Origin: Zonotrichia leucophrys gambelii | Lineage: Eukaryota > Chordata > Aves > Passeriformes > Passerellidae | Assembly: GCF_028769735.1 (NCBI RefSeq) | Contig: NC_088176.1 | Coordinates: forward strand, 21,017,501 to 21,081,500 | Reading direction: 5' to 3' | Length of the DNA stretch: 64,000 nucleotides | Shown here: positions 41,037 to 53,295 of the stretch, piece after piece | How the letters are laid out: the number at the start of each line of letters is the position of its first letter | How positions within the stretch are numbered: position 1 is the stretch's first letter | The notes under the pieces: model-generated | Seen by the model: only the letters and a program-made list of their open reading frames with translations | What the model was told of the DNA's origin: nothing | The model's database searches: none | Position numbers and translations under genes: made by a program

Positions 41037-43855
41037 TTCAGTTGTTTACTTTTATCAGTTAGAAAATAAAAAATCAATGTCATGAAAAACATAATTATAT
41101 TCCTACTAATCTGGAGTGTTTTCTCATTTGAGTACTGCAGTCTGATGCATTTTATCACTTTCCATCAGATTATAGCAGTGGAAATTGCCAGCTGAAAGCT
41201 ATGGCTTGAGAGCAAAAAGGTGGAATAAGCAAACCCGCCCCAAAGCCATGTGCCTTGCCAATCAAATCTTATTCCTAATGACAAAGCTTCTGTGATTTCC
41301 TTTTTGACAATACATGAATAGCTGGTGAATAATTGGTTCAACAGGAGCTTCATTACAGTCCGAAAGAGAAAGCAGGATATTTCATGTGAATAATTTGGAA
41401 TGATTGGTAAAGATGAGGCATTATTATAGGATTGCCTTCTGCTTCACAGTCAGAAACATGCAGCCTCTTCCTTTTGAAGTATGAAAGCATTTTGTAAATA
41501 GTTCTGGGTACTCCCAAGTGGTGGATGATCTTGCTACTCAATGAAATGACTTTTTGGTTGTTACTGTTTATGGATTAAACACACACATTCTTTACACAAA
41601 TGGAACGTAATTGAGCTTTGTCTGGAGAGTGCAGCTGTGGACACATCCTCCCACTCCCAGGGCAGGTTTGGTGTAAGCTTTGGATGCTTCTCCTCCACTG
41701 CAGCACACAGGGTGGTGATGCTGACCTGCAGAAACCCAGGCCCTGAGTCTTGGCTCCCCCCACCACACTGCTTCACTCTGTGCTGTCCAGTCTGGGCTGG
41801 AGAGGACAAACAAGTGAAGAGCCTCAGCTGTCCTCAAGGGCTCTGCCACTGCAGCTTCCAGCTGGGCAAAAAGCTCAGCCTGGTCAGCAGAGTGAGCATT
41901 GCCCAACAGAGTGACCTGAGGGCGTTCAGCAGAGTGGACGAGCCTGTGTCAAGCACCTGCCTCACCAACCTGCTCCTCACCCCAGCTCCCCTGCCCTGAC
42001 CCCCACAAAGCAGGGCAATGCTGCCCAGCAGGGTTCTACCAGGTAAACCATGCAGATTCTCACACCACACTCCTGTCGAGGTGGGGAAAGGCAAAAGGAG
42101 CCAAGGTGAGCTTTCAGGAATTTCAGCCCTGGGACTGGGAGCTGACACCCTGGAAACACAGGCCTTTATTTTGAATTGCACCTCTGGGTTCCCTCCCTTG
42201 TGATGAGAGCTCCATCCTGCCAGCCCCGATATTTCTGACTAGAGCCAATAAACCTTGTAGCCTTGCTTGGGGTTTTCATATGCTCCTAGATTTGCCCTGT
42301 GGCATCCTAAACCCTATATATATACCTCAGATTTTAACAACCCCCCATTTTTTAAAAGAAAGGGCCAGTTAATAAAAGATGCTTCACTTCAATGAAAAAT
42401 CATTCAATCATTCTGGAAGCCCCTAAATTGAGTTGCCTGCTGACTCCAGCCATCTTGGATGAATGTGAGCTCAACGTGGGAAACTCAGCAGTGGAGCAGC
42501 TGTCTCCTTGTCTGTACTCCTGAGGATAATGAAGCCTTCTCCAGTTCATAATCCCAAGACATCATCTGTGAAGCTTTTAAACAGTCAGTGAATGCATTAA
42601 AATATCACTTTTAAGATAACCTCATAAGGTCATTCAGTCTTGAGGCAGTGCTTTGTTAGCGATGCACAGTGTCGGGGTGTAGGAGTTCAGAGTTTCCTGC
42701 TGTTGAGTCCTTTTTAGGTTGAGTCAAAGGGGGCCTTGAGAAGTACCAGTAAGGCTCTCAGAAGCCCAAGGAAACAAACCCACATCCCAGCTGGACCCTT
42801 TCCACAGAGGTTTAGCAGTCTGTGCCACAGCAGACCATGGTATGAAGGCAGGTCTTGAGGAGAGCATATTGGGGGAGCATCTGGTGAGAGTGTCCATATG
42901 TGTGCCAGTGGACACACATGCCTTCCTGCTCTGGCCTCTGCCTGTTTTGACAGGAGCCAAAAACCAGGGAATTGATTTTTCACCCAGTGTACCCACTATA
43001 GCGCAGCACAGTAATGCTGATGTACAGAGACATACGCTACCTGCCAGAATCTGGCTAATTCCTGCCAAATTCATGACTGTAATAAATAACAACAGCAATG
43101 TTGAACATGATCCTACTCCTCTAGGCAGTGAATAAAACAGCCTTCCCAAATCAGAGGCTGTGGCCCGATGTCAAGTGGCTGCAACCCAGCCAACTCAGAG
43201 CAGCTGAGGAGCTACATGTACCAGAGATTCACTGCAGGGTCACTACAGAGGGGAAGTAGCTTTCATTTGCTGGGAGTGCCCATTTGCATGGATAACAGTT
43301 AATCTGAGCTGTCCTTTTACCATGCTGAGGCTCCTCACCCCATGTGTGCTTCAAATGTGGAGCACCACACTATCCCTGCAGGACTGAGGAGCTCCAGAGC
43401 GTCCAGAGCCTCTCTGCAGGTTCTGAGTTTACAGGCAATGTCCATGTTCATTTCCATATCCTTTCAGCCTGCTTTTTAAGACATTTACTCCATCTCTTTC
43501 TGTTTTTACAGGTCTTCAGGTAGCTGTTCAGCCAAGTGTGTATTGCTGGCATTAAATAGCCCTGCCTGAGATGGGAACTCGTAGCATCAGGATTGATATG
43601 TGAAAAACATCAACAAATTCAGGACATGCAGCAACAGTGAGCAGGATTTCTGTGAACAGTTTGGCCATTCATTAACAAAAAGAAAATATTTGTCATCACT
43701 TTTCCCCAGAATGTTTTTACAATGGCAGCTGCTACCTGAGCTGGTATTTGTGTTGCTGAGCAAGTGAGCAGCATCCTAAGGAAATAAACACACGGGCAGG
43801 TGTGCAACCATGCTCATTTGCTGCTTTTTGAGGGCAGGAAAAGGGTGATGTAATT

Positions 43856-43920
43856 AGCAGACACATGTTTAAATTTTTAATTAAGAGTTTTAATGGATTA
43901 TTCACTGCCTACCAGAACAC
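43856..43920. other. AT-rich homeodomain-motif cluster
   Basis: TAATTAGCAG, TTTTTAATTAAG and TTTTAATGGATTATTC occur within 65 bases of intergenic DNA. The clustering resembles developmental enhancers, but AT-rich DNA gives such motifs by chance, so this is only a pointer. Confidence 0.2.
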
Positions 43921-44275
43921 ACATGCTCTTACTTTCTCACTTTTTCAGTCTGGGTTCCTAAGGAAACCAGGCTTAGTCAGTCATGCTGCCTGCCTGCCAG
44001 CCAGCCTTCCTTCCTAATCAGTGTTGAACTCTTTCGGGTTCATGGCAGGCAAACACCACTTTTCTGGCAAAATCATGACTGCATCACAATACAGTGGTAG
44101 GAAAAGGTCTGAGCAGCTGCTGCAGAGTTTAGCAGTAGGCACAAATAGATGCCTTCCAGGAATGGGGCTGAACCTCCAGCAAAATCAACAGGGGCAGAGG
44201 GAGGAAGGTGTGAAGGAAAGAATGGGAAGAAGAAAATAGGATCCTGATGGGTTCACCACAGCTTCTCCAGACCCC

Positions 44276-44318
44276 CTCTGTCTTACTTACTGTTCAAAGA
44301 GCAGTAAGTAAGACAGAG
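44276..44318. repeat. near-perfect hairpin / inverted repeat
   Basis: The left arm CTCTGTCTTACTTACTG (44276-44292) is the exact reverse complement of the right arm at 44302-44318. Inside it, TTC pairs with GAG through one T-G wobble, leaving an AAA loop. The total is a 20-bp stem with a 3-base loop and no mismatch other than the wobble. The flanks do not extend the pairing. It is not obviously part of a mobile element. Confidence 0.85.
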
Positions 44319-45648
44319 CAAATTTTTAAACATTTTTTTGTTAGTCTCATGCCACATGCTGGGGCAGTGATACTCTTTATGGCACCTGTGTAATACAAGT
44401 TGCAATGTTGGTCTAAAGGGCACAAAACTGAAAAATCCCCTGGACTCCAAGAGATCTAAGTGCCACTGCTCTCACAAGTTATTTTCTTCTGCTTGTGAAT
44501 TCATGGCATTATTTCCAGGACACCTCTATACTTTATGTATAGAAAGGCTGGAGGTCTAAGAAAAAGAGTTCTCAAAGTGTCCAGACCAGCATTCTTATCC
44601 CTGGGACAGTAGAAAAAATGTAAGACTATTCATTTTCTCCTTCCATGGTTCAGTATCATGAATTCCTGGATGAATCCACCATTTCTGCTCTTCTGTGAAG
44701 GAAAATGGGTTAACATTTTTGCTGAGATCATCAGTCTTTAAAAGCTGTGGAGATTTTGAGAGGAGCAGCCTGATTTTTTTGAGGAAGCAGCAAGAGCTGG
44801 CTTTCTGCAAGGAGAGGTGAGCTGGAAGCTGAGCACACCAACACAGCTGGCAGGGCGGGAGTCTCAGCAGTGCCACAGCTCCCCAGTGAGCCAAGCAAGG
44901 CAGGTCCAGCGTGGGGAGCAAGGATCAGGCACAGCCTGTGAACACCAGGCAGGTTCCTGGTGAAAAGGCAGCTCTGAGACCAGGCTGGAAGTCAGCTCCA
45001 GGTCAGGATTGGTTTGTAGGATCTCATGGGTTTGTAGGATCCAGAACAATGGTCCAAAAGCAGGGACAGGCATGGCTGCAACACAGCAGGAGCTTTAGTT
45101 CAGATGGGGCCTGATGGAAGGGGCTTAGCTTAAAAGCAGGTCCCACAGGAAGGGGCATCAGCCCTGGCTGTGTCCAGGCCAGCAAAGGAGTGGGGCAGCT
45201 CTCAGCTCTGCAAGCTCCAGGCTGGCCCTGAGCCCAGACAGCCAAACAGCCAGGAGGGAACCTGCTCTCAGGGCCCTCACACAGGGCCCTCATCTCTCTG
45301 TTTGCCCTTGCTGAAGCGTGGAATAAGTCAGAAAGTTGCTTTGTGGTGTGGAATGGTCCCTGATGGCTTTAAATCCCATCATTTTCCCTTTTGGATTTAG
45401 GCTTGCCAGATGTAATTGCTGCTTGTTGCCTGGTGGTCCAGCAAAAGATTTTTCAAAACCTGTGGGGTCTGACAAAATCATGGAGCTACTCAGCACCTGC
45501 TGGTGAACCTTCTGGTGGATATGGGATGGAGGGGACCCTGTGTTTGGGCTCAATGTGAGATGGATGACCCCCTGGGGAGTCCAACTGCAGATTCATCAGT
45601 ATTAAAGCACAGAAGCTGATCAGCCAGAAATTAAGCACATTGTTACAG

Positions 45649-45700
45649 CCAAACAAAAATAAAAACAGGAAAACAAAAAAGAAATCAAACCCAAACTAAA
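45649..45700. repeat. A-rich low-complexity tract
   Basis: AAAC/AAAT units run for about 50 bases. No retroposon body was recognised on either side. Confidence 0.6.
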
Positions 45701-46992
45701 CACCAAAGTCTTTCTGTACGTGCACAGTTTAAGTGGAGAAAGTGATGCCACTTCACCCATGCAGCCCCTGTGCCCTCAAGGCTACACAAACACACCCAGC
45801 AGCTGGACTGGGGTCTTACTTGGGATCTGATCTCTGACAGTCCCAGCACAGTATAAAAAACCTGATGGCAGAGAACTCCTAGCACCACAATGCAGGAAGA
45901 TTCTTGTCCCATAATTGGGATCTGCATATTTGTCTTGATTGTTTTGCTGCTAAATACCTCAGTGAAACTTCAAAGTATACATGAGACACCTATAGCTGAC
46001 AGACCTTTTCTACACCATTTACCAAAGCAATGTTTTGTGTGCCTTCTCTTGTCTTTGCTATGAGAATTATCCATGCATTCACAGAGTATACAATCACTTT
46101 CATTTTCATCGCTGGTGCACTCTCAGCCCATGGGTGAGGCTGTTTATTCATTCCTTGCCCTGAGGAGCCTGGAGGTAGCGCTGTGCTCTGCGCTGGCACC
46201 GTCCTGTCCTGCCAGCCTGCAGGACAGCTGAGCTGGGAGCAGGAGGCTCCCTCCTGTTTACTCCATTCTGGCATGGCAGAGGGAGGGATGAGTGCTTGAC
46301 CTGGGCTGTTGGTTTATATCAGAGCTTCTGCTTAAATTCCAGGGCACCACAGATGCCCAAAGGCCTGTCCCACACTGGTGTCTCTCTGTCAGAGCTGCTC
46401 TTTGGGGGGATGCAGGAGTCTCTCATTCAGACTTGGTGAAAGGTTCATTTACCCTGCAGCCAAACCAGACCCAGCCTGAATCTGGCTGGAGAAACAATCT
46501 GGGAGCCTTAGGATCTCTCCCTGTCCCCCAAATCCCTTTTGTAGATAAAGCATTGAACACAAATGCTGCCAGAGCAGAGAGAAATTACTGATGTTATGAC
46601 TCTTCTCAACCTACTTAGAGAATACAACTGCAATCTTAAACTTGTTGCTGCACGTTTTGCTGGTAATCTGCTTTGTTTAGTTTGTGTACATTATTTTAAT
46701 GGCCTGTATAGAAACCATATATCATTGCACCAAAAATATGTGTGCAATGGATGGAGCATGTATGAGCATGTCTCTACAATTGTATAGAGATATGAAGTCA
46801 TTTGGTTTTTAATATAAATGTTGTCTTCTTTGATTTTTACATGTAGTGCCAGATTTTCAAGGTCCTGGCTTAAAATAATTGTATTACTGTAGGAATAAGA
46901 TTGCATTAGACTTATGGGAGAATTTTAAGACAAAATAGAAAACACAACATGGAATTGAAAATATAAGATACATTTTGCCTTCTTCTGTCTAT

Positions 46993-47088
46993 TTAAAAAC
47001 CTATAAAATAGAAAAAAAAGAAACTTAAAAAAAAAAAGACAACAACAAAGCCCACAAAAAAACAACAACCCAAATGAACAAACACCAA
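46993..47088. repeat. A-rich / AAC-rich tract
   Basis: Nearly 100 bases of poly(A) broken by C and G, with ACAACAAC units. It could be the degraded tail of a retroposed sequence, but nothing recognisable precedes it. Confidence 0.6.
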
Positions 47089-48014
47089 ACTTGGAAATCA
47101 GCAGCTCATAGGGAAAAAAAAAACTTCTTCCAGGCTTCCTTTCTACAGGAAAGCATATATCAAGGGCTGAAGTGAAAGAGAATAGGAATATTTGGCTGGA
47201 GTTCAAGCTGGTTGTAATAATGGCTCTTTCAAAAGACTATTTGAATTCTTATAGCCAAAAATATTTGCCAGTCTTTTTCCATGTGAAATGTTATAAATCA
47301 AAAGGCAATGGATATTGTAGAAAGTCCTGAAAATATATAGATGAGTTTTCCACTGAGCATCCCAAATCCTGGAAATGTCACTTACCCTTTAATTCACCCT
47401 TGCTAGCACCTTCCATGGAATATTGCCTTCATGGGAACTGCTCACATACTCAGATATTTGCAGTGGCATTTTTGTGCGTGGCAAACTCTTGCAAAATGTA
47501 AGGTTTTCTTTTCCCTGGCAGTGCAATATGCAAATACACTCCACTGATGCACAACTGAGCCCACTTAGTGCAGCTTATCATACTGAAATAGCCTCATCAG
47601 TGCAAACACCCAGCATCCTCTTACCCAGGCTGTAATAAGATCTCAATGACATATACACGGGTTTGTAGGATCAGATTATTATTTGTGTAACATTAAAGTC
47701 CTGCTCTATCTGGCAGGCCAGTATATGGCACTCCTCATGACATTTAGTTACCAAGAAAACTTGGAGACACAAAGCGTCTCTCTGGGAGAGTGTTGACAGC
47801 CCTGAGCAGGCTCAGCTGGAGCATCCCCATCACCCCAACCCCAGAGCGCCAGCCTGGCTCAGCCCTGGCTCTGTGCGGGAGCTCAGCTGCAGCCAGACCT
47901 GGCCTGGCCATGGGGTCTGTGTTCCCAGGCCTCAGCCCCCAGCAGCTCTGCAGCTTGGCCCTGGCTTTGGCCCTGCCCCATCAGCTTGGCCCTGCCAAGG
48001 GTCCCTGGACCGCA

Positions 48015-48151
48015 CACAGATCCTGCCAGGCCTGACCTCGGACCTTCCTCATCATCACAGATCCTGCCTGGCCTGACCTCGGACCTGCCTCATCATCACA
48101 GATCCTGCCAGGCCTGAGCTCCGACCTGCCTCATCGTCACAGACTTGCCTG
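48015..48151. repeat. 41-bp minisatellite, about 3.3 copies
   Basis: Three complete tandem units start with CACAGATCCTGCC at 48015, 48056 and 48097, each exactly 41 bases. A partial fourth starts at 48138. Units differ by only a few substitutions (for example CCAGG versus CCTGG, and CTTCCTC versus CTGCCTC). The array is GC-rich and lies at the end of a GC-rich block, so recent expansion or allele-length variation is likely. Confidence 0.92.
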
Positions 48152-49689
48152 GTGCGTTGGACTTTTGGGTAGAGTATTGGGGTCTGCACTTCCCTGCTCC
48201 CTTGCTGCCAGTCCTGAGATACCCTTTAGCTCTTGGGGTGCAGGGAGCAGCTGACCCTTGTTGCTCCCTGATGTGGTACCAGCCTCTCATTGTGTGCCCA
48301 GCAACAAGAGAATGAGACTAAGGGATGAGTTAAAAGCTTGTTAACAAGGGAATCTGTGTCTCAACACCCTTGGCACTATTAGGATGGGCCACATGAAGGA
48401 TTTTTTTCTAGTGTGTCTCAGATTCTGCTTCAGCAGTATGAAATATAGATCATTAATTAATTAGAAACAATTCAGTTGCATGATCATAAGATTGTTTTTC
48501 TTTCCATGAATGGATGTAACTCGTCTGTCTCTGTCACAAGTGCTCATATTTGTCTCTTGGGAGGGTTAACTCTGTCTAGCCATAGGAAATAATAAAGCAG
48601 CCTGCTAAAATACAGCTGTAGGGCTGTCCATGTAACAGAGAAGCCTTGTACCTAGAACAGTGACAGGCTGCTCTGCCCAGCAGTGCAGCAGGGTGGGCAG
48701 AAGCAGGAGCCCTGAGGAACCTGCCAGCTCCAGCTCTCAGCGTGTCCTTCCCTGCCCCACAGTTGAGCTGCACATCACACACAGCTCCCTGTTTGCTGAA
48801 CTGGCAATGACTGCTCTGCTCCTCTGTAATTCTCCCTAAGAGAAGACAGACTTTGGTTGCTGGCAGACACCTGTCTGTCTTGAAGTATGTGCATTGTATG
48901 GAGTGCAAATTTTCTGGACTTGTGCTGAAGAAACATTTATCAGAGGATTCTGGTGCTTCTTGGTGTGTGCAGGGAATGATTTCATTTCTTCACTGCATAT
49001 TTTGCGAACTGTCACATCTTTTGATCTTAAAAAAAGCTCTACTAAGCCTCATCAGTTCATAAAGCAGTGTTGAAAAATATAAGATGCTTCTGAAATCAAT
49101 TGTTGCTTAAATCCACATGTATTTTGTAATGTCTAAAAGCTTCTTTCCCCTCAACCTGGAAAAGATAAATTTAAAAACCAAGCAAACACATACCCCTGCA
49201 GCTCCCCCAAGGTCAACATGTACTCATTCAACTCAAGCAGTCAGTCGTGCCTGTAAAGAGCAACACACTTTAATATTGCTAGATTCATAATGGAGACCAC
49301 AGTGGTGTCAGTTCTCAAATCAAAGAGAAATAAAGGTTCATGTTTCTGTCCCAAGAGAAGGCAACTGGATTTGAAGGGTTGTCAGTCTAGAAGTTTCAAA
49401 CACAAACATGTACATGTGCCTGCAAAGTCAGTCCTCTGGATGTATGAATAGCCTTTCTCTAGACAGGACAGTGTAGCATAAACCCCTCTAAATGGCAGTC
49501 TTTGGCTACTACACTACTGAATGTGATGTAATTTGTTCAAATCTTTCAGTTAAAAACTATTTCAGAACAGAAAAGAAAGTTGCTACAGGTTGCTTAATTG
49601 GTTACTAGTGAGGAATATGGAAATTGCTTACCCAAGATAACCATTTGCAGTAAACACTAAGAAGAACTGATTTAGGACTATAATTAAGG

Positions 49690-49830
49690 TTGCAATGACT
49701 TGAAACACATTAGGGAAAGATTTAGACTGAGCATCAAGAAAAAATACCAGAAGCTGCAAGGTGTGTATTCCAGGAAATGTTTGGAATGTATTGAGGGAAC
49801 CTCCACCCATGCCATTTTAAGGTAACTCAC
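49690..49830 (+). mobile_element. CR1-like internal fragment
   Basis: AGGGAAAGATTTAGACTGAG then CATCAAGAAAAAAT echoes the CR1 segment before the 3' end (GAGGGTAGATTTAGACTAGATATTAGGAAAAAAT). It is followed by TTGAGGGAACCTCCACCC where the consensus has its GAGGTTGTGGA-type stretch. The similarity is partial, so the fragment is old. Confidence 0.4.
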
Positions 49831-50215
49831 TGAGAAAAGGACACAATGAGTTACATGTTTGTTCTGGGCTTTCATTTGCACATCATCTTTAAATTTAAGC
49901 TCTGAAGAACATATTTTAAGGAGAGGTCCTGATGAGAGAAATCTTTTCTCATTTCGGATCTGTGTTCTCTGCTTCTTCTCTGTGACCCTATACTGGGAGC
50001 ACTTACAGAACTAAATCATCAACCTAAAACAAGTCACTTCTTTCTTCTTACTTTCTTTCAAAAAGGAATGAAAAAAATAAGAGAAACTGTGAAGAGATTT
50101 TTAACTAGATAAAATAAAGGAAATTTCAAACTGAAGTAGGTCCTTGTGTTTAAACATTAGTTAATGCTGTTACTGATTAGAATCACAGTAGTGCCTGGAT
50201 GTCTTAGCTGAGATT

Positions 50216-50226
50216 GGGGGGGGGGG
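50216..50226. repeat. poly(G) run
   Basis: Eleven consecutive G followed by AGGG. It is a likely indel hotspot; no four-tract quadruplex with normal loops is formed locally. Confidence 0.9.
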
Positions 50227-50284
50227 AGGGATAATGTCACTTTCTTTATACTCTAGATCAAAAAGACAGCCAAAGGAGGTATTA

Positions 50285-50425
50285 CTGTCTCTGTATGATA
50301 GAAGATGAAACTCAGGGAGGTTAAGTGACTGCCTTACTGATAGACAGCCTGTAACAAAGACAGAAAATGAAGCCAAAGCTTCTGGGTTTCAGTTTGGTGC
50401 TTCATTCCAAACTCTTTCCCTCTGC
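50285..50425 (-). mobile_element. MIR-like ancient SINE relic
   Basis: On this strand order, AGATGAAACTCAGGGAGGTT, AAGTGACTGCC, ACAGCCTGTAAC and TTCTGGGTTTCAG reproduce the reverse complement of the MIR core (GATGAGGAAACTGAGG, GTTAAGTGACTTGCCC, ACACAGCTAGTAAG, GAACCCAGG). This is the best-preserved MIR-like copy in the window. Confidence 0.6.
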
Positions 50426-52657
50426 CAGGGAGCTTTGTTAGGGTAGGACTCCAAAAAGGTTTGCTGTTGTTTCACCAGTGCATTTCTGCCTGTGTAAAGC
50501 AGGAACTGCAGTGCTTGGAGCAGGCAGGCTTTGTGGCATGAATTGGAGCCAGTTAACGTAGCTGGCTGTGGGTTAATTCTTTATGAAATGAGATTGTTGT
50601 TCATGTGTGTCATACAACTGCACTCAAGAGACCTGATTTTGATTGCTTGCATTACCAGCTGGGAAGTCAGAAGTTTGTAATTTTAGAAGCAAAATGAGAA
50701 ATGTAATTTCCTGGACTTATAGATGATTTTTTTAAAAGCAATTATCCAATGTCTGTAGAGTCAACATGTAAACTCAGTGTTAATTCTTTTCTAAGAGGTT
50801 AATTGTTATAAGAAGAAAGAAGCTCATATGCAGCAATTGAAATTGAGTGGGTTCATCACTATATTCAGAACCCCACTCCCAAGCTGAACATCTTCTCTCT
50901 AATAATCCTCAGCATTTATACAGACAGGAGCATTTCTGAGCTTTGCCAAGAGCCAGACTAATATCTTTCCTATTTTATAAACAAGAAAACTGTAGCAAGG
51001 AGCTTTCAGCACGTTTAGATACAATGCCATGTCTTTAAAACTCAAAAGATCCTGCTGCCCACTATCATATTTCATCTCTTCACCCATATTATTTCCCATT
51101 AGACTATTTGTCTCTGATAGTTTGGGATAGCTGTAGATTTACAGCCAAGAAAAGGTTGAAAAAAATAAGGCAAGTGAAACTCTTAAAGAAACAAAGGACT
51201 AGTAGGCTTATTTACTGTTCTTTCTGAAATATAGACATTCATTATTCCTAGTAAAGGTGAAATTATTTTTCTTATATTTCTGAATATTCTCAATTTACAT
51301 AACTCTTCAACTCTACGTATGTTTTAATTTTAACCAAATTACAGCATTGGGTTAAAAAGTCAACTTTTACTAATAAAAGCATAAAGTTTATCATGAGTGC
51401 TCATTCTTTAATATGCTGCCTGAATTAATACAGAGAATTTCAAGTTTACCATTTAAATGGTAATTAAAATTCTACCACACCCAATTCTCAGTATAAGGAG
51501 ATCTCTAGTATAATCAATAATTTGATAATACGTTTTAAAAAAGCCAAACAGGCCAGCAAGCCCCAAAATAGAAAATGCATATGTCCAATGCAAATAATTT
51601 CCCACTTGCTTATTCACTTTTGCTACTAATTGAAACGTCTCCTATGTGTCTTGGCATTTGCAATGATAGCATTTGTGAGAAAGTTAGTTTTATGATGTAA
51701 TGTGGGAATTTATTACATATATTTGTAGATTCCTTTTCTGTTAGGTAATTCAGTATTTGCTTTCTTTTTGATTCTTTTATGTATCCCTTGCTTCCCAGAA
51801 AGAGCACTGGGGCCACAGATGAGCTCTTTATTTAACTTCAAATTATTTTAATTTAGTCCAGAGTTTCCAAAGATTAATTATTTGGTGTGCTCTACTTCAG
51901 ATTGCTTCATTTGCAGGAAATTAATGTTCAGCATTACTTGGAAGTGAAGGAAAATGAACAGGTCATTTATAACAGCCTGTCATTAATACCATACCCATAT
52001 TTTCTATTCCTAATGACTGGGATTTTAAATCAGCCATACAAAATTAAGCCCAAACATGCAAACACTTAAGGTATGATAGTCAGCTCCTCATTTTTTTGTA
52101 AGATTTGGGATTATTCCCTGAAGCAGGTGTGGAAATTCATAATTGCACACATGATTATCTAAATATCCCCACTAAAAACTCCCAGACTGCTCAGTTGCAG
52201 CCACATATCTTGTTCAGACACAGCAAAGCTGAGAGCTGGTTGAGGTTCCTGAGAAGGTGCCCACCTTCTCTCCCCAGAGTGTCTGTTCAGGCACAATTAC
52301 ATCTGTAATCACTCCCTAACCTGTACAGTTCAGCTGACGCACTTTTAATGGCTGGTCATTTCTAGCATGCCTGAAAAGTTCTGTGCACCCTCAGTGGGGC
52401 TGTTTGTGTGTGGGTGACAATCCAGGGGATGACTCACACTCACTGCATGCGAGTTAAGCATCCAGCTCCTGTCGAAAAACAATAAGAGTTGATTAACTCC
52501 CAGCTGAGCTTTTGAAAATATCCAACTTTGCTCTTAGGCCACCCTTCAGCTGAAGATAAAGCATAGAGAATGCTACTAGTTGCAGTGGAGCAGAATATTC
52601 ATCTTAGTTATTAGCTCAGGCAGCATGATATCTCACTTAGCAGCAATAAGCTGTGTT

Positions 52658-52671
52658 AAAAAAAAAAAAAA
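52658..52671. repeat. poly(A) run
   Basis: Fourteen A in intergenic DNA. There is no recognised retroposon immediately upstream. Confidence 0.8.
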
Positions 52672-53244
52672 TCTGGCAGCCCAGAATTAACAGAGTGGGT
52701 GAAATACTGTGAGGAGAGAGAGAGGCAGTGGTGGATGTTACAGAAAGACACAGGGTCTGATTATCCAGGCGTTGAGAGGGATAGAGAAAAAAAAAGAGGG
52801 GATGTTCTGCAGCTTAATTAATGGAAAGAGGCTTGTGCATCTGACAGCAGCCCCTCTGCAAGGTGAATTCTTTCATAAAGAGCCTCATTCATGAGTTGCC
52901 AAGACATCCACAACCTATTCTTGAATTCACACAAAAATTAAAAGAAAAACAACTGACTGGCTAATTTAGCGACTTGCAGGATGCAGCTGGTGCTACTGTT
53001 TTCACAAAAAAAAAGGCCTTTTCCCTTCCACCTCCTAACCATTCCAGTCTTCCTCCCCACCCCCAGCTATTTTGTATCCTGCTGCACCAGTGAGGAGTGT
53101 GACAACTCCTGACTTAGCTGGCACTGTGGGATATCGAATAACAAAGGGGAATAATATCAGGAGAACAGAGGGGATCTGGCCAGCACTAAGGAACAAGCTC
53201 ACAGCTTGCCCAGGTCCTGCCATCAGCTGAGAACTAGAACTTCC

Positions 53245-53295
53245 CTTTTTTTTTCTTTTTCTTTTCTTTTTAAAATATTATTATTATTATTAAAT
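53245..53295. repeat. poly(T) followed by ATT trinucleotide repeat
   Basis: A T-rich tract with C interruptions leads directly into about six ATT units. Confidence 0.85.

Larger units (their letters stand above)
40501..48900. other. intergenic DNA with a series of GC-rich blocks
   Basis: This part alternates between AT-rich DNA and blocks of clearly higher GC: about 40530-40880, 41630-42230, 42720-42960, 44780-45560, 46130-46540, 47780-48290 and 48620-48820. The blocks carry overlapping open frames on both strands, with no homology I recognise, no consistent codon bias and no splice-linked structure. They may be old GC-rich repeats or biased gene conversion patches. No gene is called. Confidence 0.6.

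Noticed and set aside
41637..41999. 120-aa frame in a GC-rich intergenic block
   Set aside because: No homology recognised, frames open on the opposite strand too, and no splice or promoter context.
45550..45600. Possible CR1 3' end (GATGGATGACCCCC, then GTCCAAC)
   Set aside because: The central CCCTTCC block and terminal repeats are missing, so the match is too weak to call.
45011..47672. GGTTTGTAGGATC seen three times (45011, 45029, 47660)
   Set aside because: Repeats of 13-14 bases are expected by chance in 64 kb, and the flanks do not match.
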